Shown here: positions 1 through 5,197 of the stretch, piece by piece
Layout of the letters: each line of letters begins with the position of its first letter
Position numbering within the stretch: the stretch's first letter is position 1
Source: Actinomycetes bacterium
GTDB taxonomy: Bacteria > Actinomycetota > Acidimicrobiia > Acidimicrobiales > Microtrichaceae
Assembly: GCA_023423475.1 (NCBI GenBank)
Contig: JAFAFN010000466.1
Span: forward strand, 1-5,197
DNA: 5,197 bases
Direction of reading: 5' to 3'
Notes under the pieces: model-generated
Databases searched by the model: none
What the model saw: only the letters and a program-made list of their open reading frames with translations
What the model was told of the DNA's origin: nothing
Made by a program: the position numbers and the translations under genes

Positions 1-1
1 G

Positions 2-133
2 AGTGCGACCGCGACCACGACGACCGCCGAGACCACGACCTCGACGACCGCGCCGACCACGACCGCGCCGACGACGGCGCCCAGCACGACGGCTGTGCCG
101 GCTCCCGCCCCGGCTCCTGCAACCGCCGCGCCG
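2..133 (+). repeat. Low-complexity Thr/Ala/Pro linker coding region
   Basis: This stretch consists of ACC/ACG Thr codons mixed with GCG/CCG, producing imperfect GACCACGAC-like DNA repeats. In frame it encodes runs such as TTTTAETTTSTTAPTTTAP and then an alternating Pro-Ala segment. It looks like a flexible extracellular linker and has no regular repeat unit or spacers. Confidence 0.7.
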
Positions 134-526
134 ATCGGCGACGTGCGAGGCTCAGCGGCCGGCCTGCTGTGCAAGGACCTGGCCGCACAGGGCTACTCCT
201 ATTCCGCCGCCGTCGAGTACTGGCGGGTCAACGGGCAGCCGAACCGCATGGATGCCGACAAGAACGGCATCCCGTGCGAGACCGTCTATCCACGTGCCGA
301 CGTGGTGGCCTACTGGCCGTCCGAGACCTACGGCGAGACGGTGTCCTACGGGCTGCCGGCGGGTCTGCTGTGCCGGGACCTCGAAGCCCGAGGAGTCGGG
401 GTGTACGACGCCCTGCGGTACTACATCTGGGAGGGGTACCCGAACCGGATGGACGCCGACGGCAACGGCATCCCGTGCGAGACGGTGTACCCCGATGCCA
501 CAGAGGTCTGGCTCTACGAGTTCTGA
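2..526 (+). CDS. Secreted-type protein with Thr/Ala/Pro-rich linker and two Excalibur-like modules (5' partial)
   Basis: The reading frame is open from the left edge to the TGA at 524-526, giving 174 residues; the start and any signal peptide lie outside the window. Numbered from the first full codon, residues 1-44 are a low-complexity Thr/Ala/Pro linker, as often seen in extracytoplasmic actinobacterial proteins. Residues 54-97 and 121-164 are two copies of one module. Each begins GLLC(K/R)DL and ends NRMDAD(K/G)NGIPCETVYP. The DxDxNGxxCE core resembles the Excalibur calcium-binding motif DxDxDGxxCE, with Asn in place of the third Asp. Each module has two Cys (57/92 and 124/159) that could form a disulfide outside the cell. 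A role in calcium binding or cell-surface attachment is inferred from the motif; the real function is unknown. The GTG at 95 could serve as a start, but the same composition continues upstream of it, so I treat the gene as truncated by the window. It has no obvious link to the defence genes downstream. Confidence 0.75.
   Translation, partial: SATATTTTAETTTSTTAPTTTAPTTAPSTTAVPAPAPAPATAAPIGDVRGSAAGLLCKDLAAQGYSYSAAVEYWRVNGQPNRMDADKNGIPCETVYPRADVVAYWPSETYGETVSYGLPAGLLCRDLEARGVGVYDALRYYIWEGYPNRMDADGNGIPCETVYPDATEVWLYEF
161..493 (+). repeat. Tandem protein-module duplication (161-292 and 362-493)
   Basis: Two 132-base segments each encode a 44-residue module; 28 of 44 positions are identical by direct comparison. 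Identity is concentrated at the two ends: the GLLC-DL start and the NRMDAD-NGIPCETVYP end. The central 20 residues differ but stay rich in aromatic residues. The 69 bases between the copies encode a Tyr/Trp/Ala-containing spacer. This looks like an old intragenic duplication maintained by selection on the putative ion-binding loop and the cysteines. Confidence 0.85.
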
Positions 527-574
527 GGACCACGTGACGGTCAGGCCGGAGTGCTGGACCGCTGCCCGTCCATC

Positions 575-616
575 GGACCCGGTCGAGGGTCCCGGAGCAC
601 CAGGGACAGTGCTCCG
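575..616 (+). terminator. Candidate double-hairpin terminator after the Excalibur-like gene
   Basis: Two perfect inverted repeats lie side by side. GGACCC (575-580) pairs with GGGTCC (587-592) across a 6-base loop. CGGAGCAC (593-600) pairs with GTGCTCCG (609-616) across an 8-base loop. They begin 48 bases after the upstream stop codon and end 83 bases before the antitoxin start. No U-tract follows, which is common for proposed terminators in high-GC actinobacteria but leaves the call uncertain. Hairpins can also arise by chance in sequence this GC-rich. Confidence 0.45.
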
Positions 617-667
617 CGCCGCGTTGCGACGAAATCGACCTGACGGAGGTTCGTTGTCACTCAGCGA

Positions 668-685
668 GCATGCACAATGCATGCA
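668..685. promoter_or_regulatory. Candidate vapBC operator: paired GCATGC palindromes
   Basis: GCATGC occurs at 668-673 and 679-684, exactly 11 bases apart, so both face the same side of the helix. The second sits inside the 8-base palindrome TGCATGCA (678-685). A further TGCATG overlaps the antitoxin start at 697-702. Antitoxins of this ribbon-helix-helix class usually bind palindromes just upstream of their own gene and repress it, so this is the natural operator candidate. A TTGTCA at 654-659 resembles a -35 box, but I see no convincing -10 at proper spacing. Confidence 0.4.
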
Positions 686-699
686 ATAGAGTGAGGTGC

Positions 700-927
700 A
701 TGGCAAACGTCCAGATCCGCAACGTGCCCGACGACCTGCACCGCCGCCTGAAGGCTCGCGCCGCGCTCGAGGGACGATCGTTGTCGGACTACGCGCTCGC
801 AGAGCTCCAGCGTTCGCTCGATCGCCCGACCCGAGCCGAGGTGCTCGAGCGCATCCGGGGTCGGTCGACGCCGTCGTCGCCCGTCACGGCGGCCGACATC
901 GTTCGATCCGAGCGCGACGCCCGGTGA
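700..927 (+). CDS. vapB: VapB/FitA-like ribbon-helix-helix antitoxin
   Basis: A 75-residue protein expected to neutralise the adjacent PIN toxin and repress the shared promoter. Residues 2-8 (ANVQIRN) form the DNA-contacting beta strand. Helix 1 is about residues 10-24 (PDDLHRRLKARAALEG) and helix 2 about 27-40, starting with the typical SLSDYALAEL. Together this is a FitA/VapB-type N-terminal RHH domain. The tail (about 43-75, Arg/Glu-rich) would be the toxin-binding part. I chose the ATG at 700 because the RHH motif begins there and GAGG (693-696) precedes it, although the 3-base spacing is short. The in-frame ATG at 670 would add ten unlike residues and bury the putative operator inside the gene. 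The stop overlaps the toxin start by four bases, the usual antitoxin-first arrangement. Confidence 0.88.
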   Translation: MANVQIRNVPDDLHRRLKARAALEGRSLSDYALAELQRSLDRPTRAEVLERIRGRSTPSSPVTAADIVRSERDAR

Positions 928-1319
928 TCGTGCTCGACGCCTCCGCCGCGGTCGAGCTCGTGCTGAACACCGAGCAGGGGACGCTGGTCGCGCAGCGCCT
1001 GAGCGGCGACGTCACGGCCCACGCGCCGCAGCTGCTCCCGATCGAGGTGGCACAGGTGCTGCGACGCCTCGTCGCGACCGACGCGGTCACCGCCCGTCGT
1101 GCGGCCCTGGCGCTGGACGATCTGACTGACCTCGGCGTCGAGCTCTACGACCACGACGTGCTCGTCACCCGCGTCTGGCAGCTGCGGGCGAACCTGACGG
1201 CGTACGACGCTGCATACGTCGCGCTCGCCGAGGCGCTCGGCGCCCCGCTTGTCACCTTCGACCAGGGGCTAGCCCGAGCGCCCGGCAACCGAGCGGCCAT
1301 CGAGGTGCCGGGAAGGTGA
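924..1319 (+). CDS. vapC: VapC-like PIN-domain ribonuclease toxin
   Basis: A 131-residue protein with a complete PIN domain, the length usual for VapC toxins. The four acidic residues expected to coordinate Mg2+/Mn2+ are visible: Asp5 in IVLDASA, Glu41 in PIEVAQVL, Asp95 in TAYDAAYVALAE and Asp113 in VTFDQGLA. Family members are endoribonucleases that cut specific tRNAs or rRNA and halt translation when the antitoxin is lost; the target cannot be told from sequence. The GTG at 924 is chosen because it overlaps the antitoxin TGA (GTGA) and puts the first catalytic Asp at position 5. No strong ribosome binding site precedes it, so translational coupling to the antitoxin is likely. The longer in-frame extension to 696 merely overlaps the antitoxin gene in another frame. 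No catalytic residue is missing, so the toxin looks intact. Its stop lies 7 bases from the jetD stop on the other strand. Confidence 0.9.
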   Translation: MIVLDASAAVELVLNTEQGTLVAQRLSGDVTAHAPQLLPIEVAQVLRRLVATDAVTARRAALALDDLTDLGVELYDHDVLVTRVWQLRANLTAYDAAYVALAEALGAPLVTFDQGLARAPGNRAAIEVPGR

Positions 1320-1326
1320 CTCAGGC

Positions 1327-2568
1327 TCAGGAGGACAGGGCGTGACCGTCGTCCAGGTCATCGAGCAAAAGGTCGAAGAGCGCTTCCTCGTGGATCCCGA
1401 GGCGGCGTTCGTCCATCATCGGACCGAGCCGCAGGTCCCACGGTGTCGCGCCGACGGGGTGCGACAGCGGCACGGTCGGGCCGTCGAGCGCGCCTAGGTA
1501 GTCCTCGAGTCCGAGCCGCCACGGACGGGCACCGAACCTGGTGTGCAGGTGCGACATGATCGCCACACCGCCGACGTCGAGGTCGGTGTGGGCGAGCAAC
1601 TCGACACCCGCGTCGGCGAGCAGCCCGAGCAGACGCCCCGCGACCGACGCCGGCATGCCCTCGGTGCACACGAGCGGCCCACACCGCGCACCGAGTCGAT
1701 CGGCGGCGAGCGACACGATCGCCGGGTTCTCGCACACCCACACCCGCGGGACGGCGGAAAGGTCGAGCCCGAGTCCTACGTCCAACACTCGATGCGTCAG
1801 CCGCAACGGCTCGCCCGTGGCTGCCGCGGCGTGCACGATCGAGCCGGGCGAGCCGGGCAGGTTCAGCGTCAGCACCGATGAGCTGACCCGGTCGAGCTGC
1901 ACGCCCATGTCAGCCCACGCTCCCCGACTGTCGCTGGCACCAGTCAGCGCCCGGAGCGCGTCGGCGAGCAGCCCGCCGACCACGGTGTCGGGGTCGAGCG
2001 CATGGCCGTCACCGAGTCGGACCGCAGCGACGACCGAGAGCGGCAACGGGCCGGCGAGCAGCGCACTGCGGGATGCATCGAGCCACTCGAGCGCGTCGAG
2101 CACCTCGAGCAGCGGTTGCGCGTCAGCGACACCCAGCCGTGTGAGCGTGCCGCGCCGTCGCAGCGACTCCAACCACCGCCCGACCGGTGCAGCCGATGCC
2201 CGGGGGTGGTCGAGCACCTCGGTCCAGAGGTCGTCACGTGCACCGCGTGCGTGTGCCCGTTCCGCCCTGCGGTCGCGCACCGGACCGGACATCACCTCGA
2301 GCGTGTCGACGACGCCCGCACCCACGGCGCTGTGCTGCAACGTGACGTCGAGGTGCCGCAGGCTGACCTTGACGACGCCATCGGCGGGACGTCGCCGGCC
2401 CAAGGCCGCGCAGATCGCGTCGAGCTCGGCGTCGGAGAGGTCGTCCAGGCGCAGCGGTGCGGTGGTGATCGCTCGACCGTTGCGTTCGAGGCGGTCTCGC
2501 GCTGCGGCCCAGAGCCGGGCGAGCTCGGGTCGATCGAGCGCCGCGACGGCGGCGGGGTCAGCCGCCAT
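1327..2568 (-). CDS. jetD: JetD, Toprim nuclease subunit of type II Wadjet (TIGR02679/DUF2399)
   Basis: A 413-residue protein that in Wadjet systems is the nuclease cutting closed circular plasmid DNA once the JetABC motor has extruded it. The N-terminal region (about 1-230, starting near LARLWAAARDRLERNGRAITT) fits the TIGR02679 N-terminal domain. The C-terminal region (about 255-405) fits the DUF2399 Toprim-like fold. It shows VWVCENPAIV with Glu280, LVCTEGMP (299-305), an Asp-x-Asp pair at 329/331 in HTDLDVGG, then ARPWRLGLEDYLGAL (347-361) and a late HEEAL (393-397). Glu280 with Asp329/Asp331 would bind the metal. The family more often reads GDFDWPG-like at the DxD; here the flanks differ but both Asp are kept. 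The start is the ATG at 2568, which overlaps the jetC stop by 11 bases (ATGGCGGCTGA); GGTGGG just upstream is a poor, too-close ribosome site, so translation is probably coupled to jetC. A GTG at 2601 would add 11 residues encoded inside jetC and is less likely. Confidence 0.88.
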   Translation of the reverse strand: MAADPAAVAALDRPELARLWAAARDRLERNGRAITTAPLRLDDLSDAELDAICAALGRRRPADGVVKVSLRHLDVTLQHSAVGAGVVDTLEVMSGPVRDRRAERAHARGARDDLWTEVLDHPRASAAPVGRWLESLRRRGTLTRLGVADAQPLLEVLDALEWLDASRSALLAGPLPLSVVAAVRLGDGHALDPDTVVGGLLADALRALTGASDSRGAWADMGVQLDRVSSSVLTLNLPGSPGSIVHAAAATGEPLRLTHRVLDVGLGLDLSAVPRVWVCENPAIVSLAADRLGARCGPLVCTEGMPASVAGRLLGLLADAGVELLAHTDLDVGGVAIMSHLHTRFGARPWRLGLEDYLGALDGPTVPLSHPVGATPWDLRLGPMMDERRLGIHEEALFDLLLDDLDDGHALSS

Positions 2569-5197
2569 CGCCCACCCAGTCGAAACGTTGGGCGTACACA
2601 CCGGGCACGGGTGGTGTGCGCTTGAGGTCGTAGACCACCAGCGACGGCACGGTGTCGTAGAAACCCCAGAACTCGTGGCTGGTGAGGATGACGTCGAGGT
2701 CGAGCTGGCGCAGCAGCCCCATCAAGCGGCCGCGCATCTGGTCGTCGATGCCCACGAACGCTTCGTCGAGCGCCACGAGTCGCGGCCCGGCGATCGAGCC
2801 GAGTGAGTACTGCGCGGCGGCCGACGCGAACAACGGCAGGTGCAACAACGACGCGGCTTCGCCTCCCGAGAGGCTCTTGTAGAACGTGCGGGTGACCCGT
2901 TGGCGTTTGCCGGCCGCGAAGCGGGCGAACAGCACGAAGCGGTGCCAGCTGCGGTAGTCGAGCGCGGTGGTGAGCGTCTCGGCGAAGCTGCGTCCGGGTT
3001 CGGTGGCACGGAGCTGCTCGATGCGCGACAGGAAGAACTGCTGGAGCTGCTCACGGCGTTCGGTGCTGAGCATCTCGGGTGACTGGCGCAGCAGCTGCAC
3101 GGCGTCGCGCAGCCCGGGTTCGTCGCCGTCGACCTCCCACTGCAGCTCGACGACCATGCCGCTCTCGGTTGGCGCGTCGGCCATCTCGTCGTTGATGCGG
3201 TGCTGGAACGCGTCGGCTTCGAACAGCAGGACCCGCAGCGCGTCACCGACGCGGGAGAGCAGGTGCGTCTCGAAGATCGAGCGTTCCTTGTCGGTGAGCA
3301 GCTGCGAGGTGCGCTCGTGGTCAGCTCGCAGCTGTCGGGCGAGCGCGCCGATCGGGACCTCGCCCTCGGCGGTGCCGACACGCACGACGTCGACGCCGTC
3401 GAGCTTCGGCATGCTCGGGTCGTGGCCGGCGTGCAGACCGTCGAGCAGGATCTCGCGGTGCGCACGCTCCATGCGGTTCGTCGCGTCATCGGCGGCCTCG
3501 CCGGTGTGCGACAGCACCGCTCGCGCAGCGTCGAGCGGCTCGGCGTCGGGTGCGACGCCGTCGAGGTCGAGCACCTCGGCCACCTCGGCGGAGGTGACGA
3601 CCACGACGTGCTTCGTCGCCGTGGTCAGGTCGGCCTCGGCGGCGAGGCGGCGCTGCTCGAGCTGGGCAATGCGCTCGTCGAGCCCGGCGATGGACCGGGT
3701 CGCCGCGTCGACCGTACGGCGAGCGTCACCGGACTCGCGGCGCAGTCGTGTGCGGTCGGACTCAGCGTCGCCGAGGCGCTGAGCCGCGAGCTGGGCACTC
3801 TCGCCGACGCTGCGTTGGAGCTCGTCGTGGCGGCGTCGTTCGAGCTCGGCCGTCTCGGCCGACTGACTCGCCGCCGCAGCGTCCGACTGCGCCCGTTCGA
3901 CCGCCCGATCGTGTGCGGCGCGCGCCTCGGCCAGCGCGGAGGACGCCTGGCCGCTGGCGCGTGTGCGCTCGGCGATCCGCTCCTGGGCCCGGTCGCACTG
4001 ATCGAGCGACGAGCGGACCTCGCCGAGCAGCGCCCGGTCGTGGGGCAACTCGGCGGCCACCGCACGGCGGTGCAGGTCGCTGGTGGCCGTCTCCGCAGCG
4101 GCAGTCGCCGCGGCGAGCTCGGCGGCAGCGGTCGCGTCGAGCTCGGCGGCATGGTCGAGGCGGACCTGCACGGTCCGCACGTCAGCGTCCGCCGCCGCGA
4201 CGGCGGCGGTCGAGGGCTGCTCGGCACGCTGGCGGCCGAGCTCGTCACGCAGGTCGGTCAGCGCTGCACGGTCGGCGTCGAGTCGGTCCAGCTCGGCGCG
4301 TTCAGCGACGAGGCGTTCGTCGAGCTCGGCGAGGCGGCGCTCGCGTCGACGCTCACGCGCGGCGTGTCCGATGAACCGTGCCTCGTCCTGCGCAAACCGC
4401 CCTGCGACGGGTCCGAGTCGCCACCGCCCATCGGTGTGCAGCTCGACGATGCCGTCCTCGAGCGGCACCGAGGCCAACGCGGCGGTGATCGTGTCGGCGT
4501 CCACGCCGTCGACCGGAACCGGTACCAGCACGTCCGCCAGCGTCGACCCGGTCGGGGCGACGGAGGCACCCGCCGCGTCCGGAACGAGGCTGGCGTCGAG
4601 CGCGTCGGCGCCGCCGGCCCCGACCCGAGCGTCGAGCAGACCGGCGCCCGCGAGCGCCGCCTCGAGTCCGGCGCGAGCACCGTCGTCGACGTGCTCGGCG
4701 AAGTCGACGCAGACGAACAGCGGGGCGCCGGGCCGGTCGGGTCGCTCACCGTCGGGGCGGGTCGGGTTGGCAGGCGGTCCAGGGTTGGGCTCGGACGCGA
4801 CGCGTGCACGCTCCTCGGCCAGCTCGTCCACCGTGCGCCGCTGGTCCTCGACCTGGGTCGCCGCGACGTCGAGAGCCCGGGCCAGTCCCGTGTCCACATC
4901 GCCGAGCACTCGGTCGACGTGGTGCACGACATCGAGCTGCCCGGTGACATCGGGAGCTCGCTCATCGATGGTCGCGACGTCAAGGGTCGGAACGTCGCCC
5001 CAGAGCTGCGCAGCGTCGGCGGGCACCTCGACGGTCGCTCGGTCAGCGACGCGACCGAGCAGCTCGAGCAGCGTCGTCGTCCAGGCTCGGCGCTGCTCGA
5101 CCAGCTCGTCGAGACGCTCCTCCAAGACCGCCAGTGCGACCCGCTGTTCCCCGGTGGCGCGTTCGAGCTGGTCACGACTGCGTGCGCGGGCTGCGTC
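2558..5197 (-). CDS. jetC: JetC, SMC/MukB-like ATPase of type II Wadjet (TIGR02680), N-terminus missing
   Basis: The C-terminal 879 codons of a large ATPase; the frame is open to the right edge, so the N-terminal head with Walker A lies outside. TIGR02680 proteins are about 1,350 residues, so roughly a third is missing. Numbered from the first full codon at 5197: coiled coil at about 1-50 and 105-135, a Pro-rich stretch (136-157), a globular hinge-like domain (about 157-275) with the family's GAPLFVCVDFAEHV and DGRWRLGPVAGRF motifs, and a long Ala/Glu/Arg coiled coil (about 275-525). The C-terminal ATPase half follows, with signature SLSGGE (775-780), Walker B RLVALDEAF (806-814, catalytic Glu812) and H-loop LTSHE (838-842), ending in the typical LKRTPPVPGVYAQRFDW. 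In Wadjet this subunit dimerises with JetA/JetB and uses ATP to extrude DNA loops. It overlaps jetD by 11 bases. jetA and jetB are expected upstream, beyond the window. The TTG at 5125 is not taken as a start because the coiled coil continues before it. Generic SbcC/SMC repair proteins are the alternative, made unlikely by the family motifs and the jetD neighbour. Confidence 0.9.
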   Translation of the reverse strand, partial: DAARARSRDQLERATGEQRVALAVLEERLDELVEQRRAWTTTLLELLGRVADRATVEVPADAAQLWGDVPTLDVATIDERAPDVTGQLDVVHHVDRVLGDVDTGLARALDVAATQVEDQRRTVDELAEERARVASEPNPGPPANPTRPDGERPDRPGAPLFVCVDFAEHVDDGARAGLEAALAGAGLLDARVGAGGADALDASLVPDAAGASVAPTGSTLADVLVPVPVDGVDADTITAALASVPLEDGIVELHTDGRWRLGPVAGRFAQDEARFIGHAARERRRERRLAELDERLVAERAELDRLDADRAALTDLRDELGRQRAEQPSTAAVAAADADVRTVQVRLDHAAELDATAAAELAAATAAAETATSDLHRRAVAAELPHDRALLGEVRSSLDQCDRAQERIAERTRASGQASSALAEARAAHDRAVERAQSDAAAASQSAETAELERRRHDELQRSVGESAQLAAQRLGDAESDRTRLRRESGDARRTVDAATRSIAGLDERIAQLEQRRLAAEADLTTATKHVVVVTSAEVAEVLDLDGVAPDAEPLDAARAVLSHTGEAADDATNRMERAHREILLDGLHAGHDPSMPKLDGVDVVRVGTAEGEVPIGALARQLRADHERTSQLLTDKERSIFETHLLSRVGDALRVLLFEADAFQHRINDEMADAPTESGMVVELQWEVDGDEPGLRDAVQLLRQSPEMLSTERREQLQQFFLSRIEQLRATEPGRSFAETLTTALDYRSWHRFVLFARFAAGKRQRVTRTFYKSLSGGEAASLLHLPLFASAAAQYSLGSIAGPRLVALDEAFVGIDDQMRGRLMGLLRQLDLDVILTSHEFWGFYDTVPSLVVYDLKRTPPVPGVYAQRFDWVGDGG

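Noticed and set aside
2..133. Repetitive GACCACGAC-like DNA considered as a tandem-repeat or CRISPR-like array
   Set aside because: There is no constant unit length and there are no spacers. It reads cleanly as a Thr/Ala/Pro linker in frame with the downstream modules.
670..699. Longer VapB start at the ATG at 670
   Set aside because: It adds ten residues unlike RHH antitoxins, lacks a ribosome binding site, and would place the palindromes inside the coding region.
152..706. 184-codon minus-strand ORF across the Excalibur-like gene and the intergenic region
   Set aside because: It mirrors the duplicated module on the other strand and overlaps the vapB start. Its composition is not protein-like and no motif is recognisable.
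696..923. N-terminal extension of VapC to an ATG at 696
   Set aside because: The added residues come from the vapB region in another frame and are Arg/Pro-rich. The PIN domain begins immediately after the GTG at 924.
1317..1335. Possible bidirectional terminator between vapC and jetD
   Set aside because: Only a short direct CTCAGG-CTCAGG repeat is present (1320-1331). No inverted repeat of useful length spans the 7-base gap.
1541..2806. 421-codon plus-strand ORF antisense to jetD and the end of jetC
   Set aside because: Its product is Ser/Arg/Ala-rich with no domain pattern, and it lies opposite well-recognised family genes. Long antisense frames are expected at this GC content.
3748..4374. 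208-codon plus-strand ORF antisense to the JetC coiled coil
   Set aside because: It is an Arg/Pro/Gly-rich shadow of an Ala/Glu/Leu-coding coiled-coil region, with no domain.
2558..5197. Reading the large ATPase as a general SbcC or SMC repair or chromosome-segregation protein
   Set aside because: The hinge motif, the C-terminal LKRTPPVPGVYAQRFDW ending and the overlapping DUF2399 gene point to the TIGR02680 Wadjet family.

Overview
The window is GC-rich, and its genes are packed with short overlaps, GTG starts and Thr/Ala/Pro-rich extracellular linkers. This suggests an actinobacterium, possibly of an Acidimicrobiia-like lineage; that last point is only an impression. There are five protein genes and no RNA gene, IS element or CRISPR array that I can see.

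Left part, plus strand. Bases 2-526 are the 3' end of a gene for a probably secreted protein: a Thr/Ala/Pro-rich linker, then two tandem 44-residue Excalibur-like modules. Two adjacent GC-rich hairpins (575-616) follow and could end its transcript. Next is a short regulatory stretch with two GCATGC palindromes one helical turn apart. It leads into a type II toxin-antitoxin pair: a ribbon-helix-helix antitoxin (VapB/FitA-like, 700-927) and a PIN-domain ribonuclease toxin (VapC-like, 924-1319), overlapping by GTGA.

Right part, minus strand. Bases 5197-1327 hold the distal half of a type II Wadjet (JetABCD) anti-plasmid defence operon. jetC (TIGR02680-type SMC/MukB-like ATPase) runs off the right edge; only its last 879 codons are present, with the hinge-like domain, returning coiled coil, LSGGE signature, Walker B and H-loop. 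jetD (TIGR02679/DUF2399, Toprim nuclease) follows with an 11-base overlap. The expected jetA (DUF2397) and jetB (DUF2398) would lie beyond the right edge.

How they fit together: in known Wadjet systems the JetABC complex extrudes DNA loops, and JetD cleaves closed circular plasmids when extrusion stalls. Here the operon ends tail-to-tail with vapC, with only 7 bases between the stop codons. Two plasmid- or defence-related modules are therefore directly abutted, as in a small defence island. The system is a known type; its less ordinary points are a variant Toprim motif in JetD and the abutted toxin-antitoxin pair.
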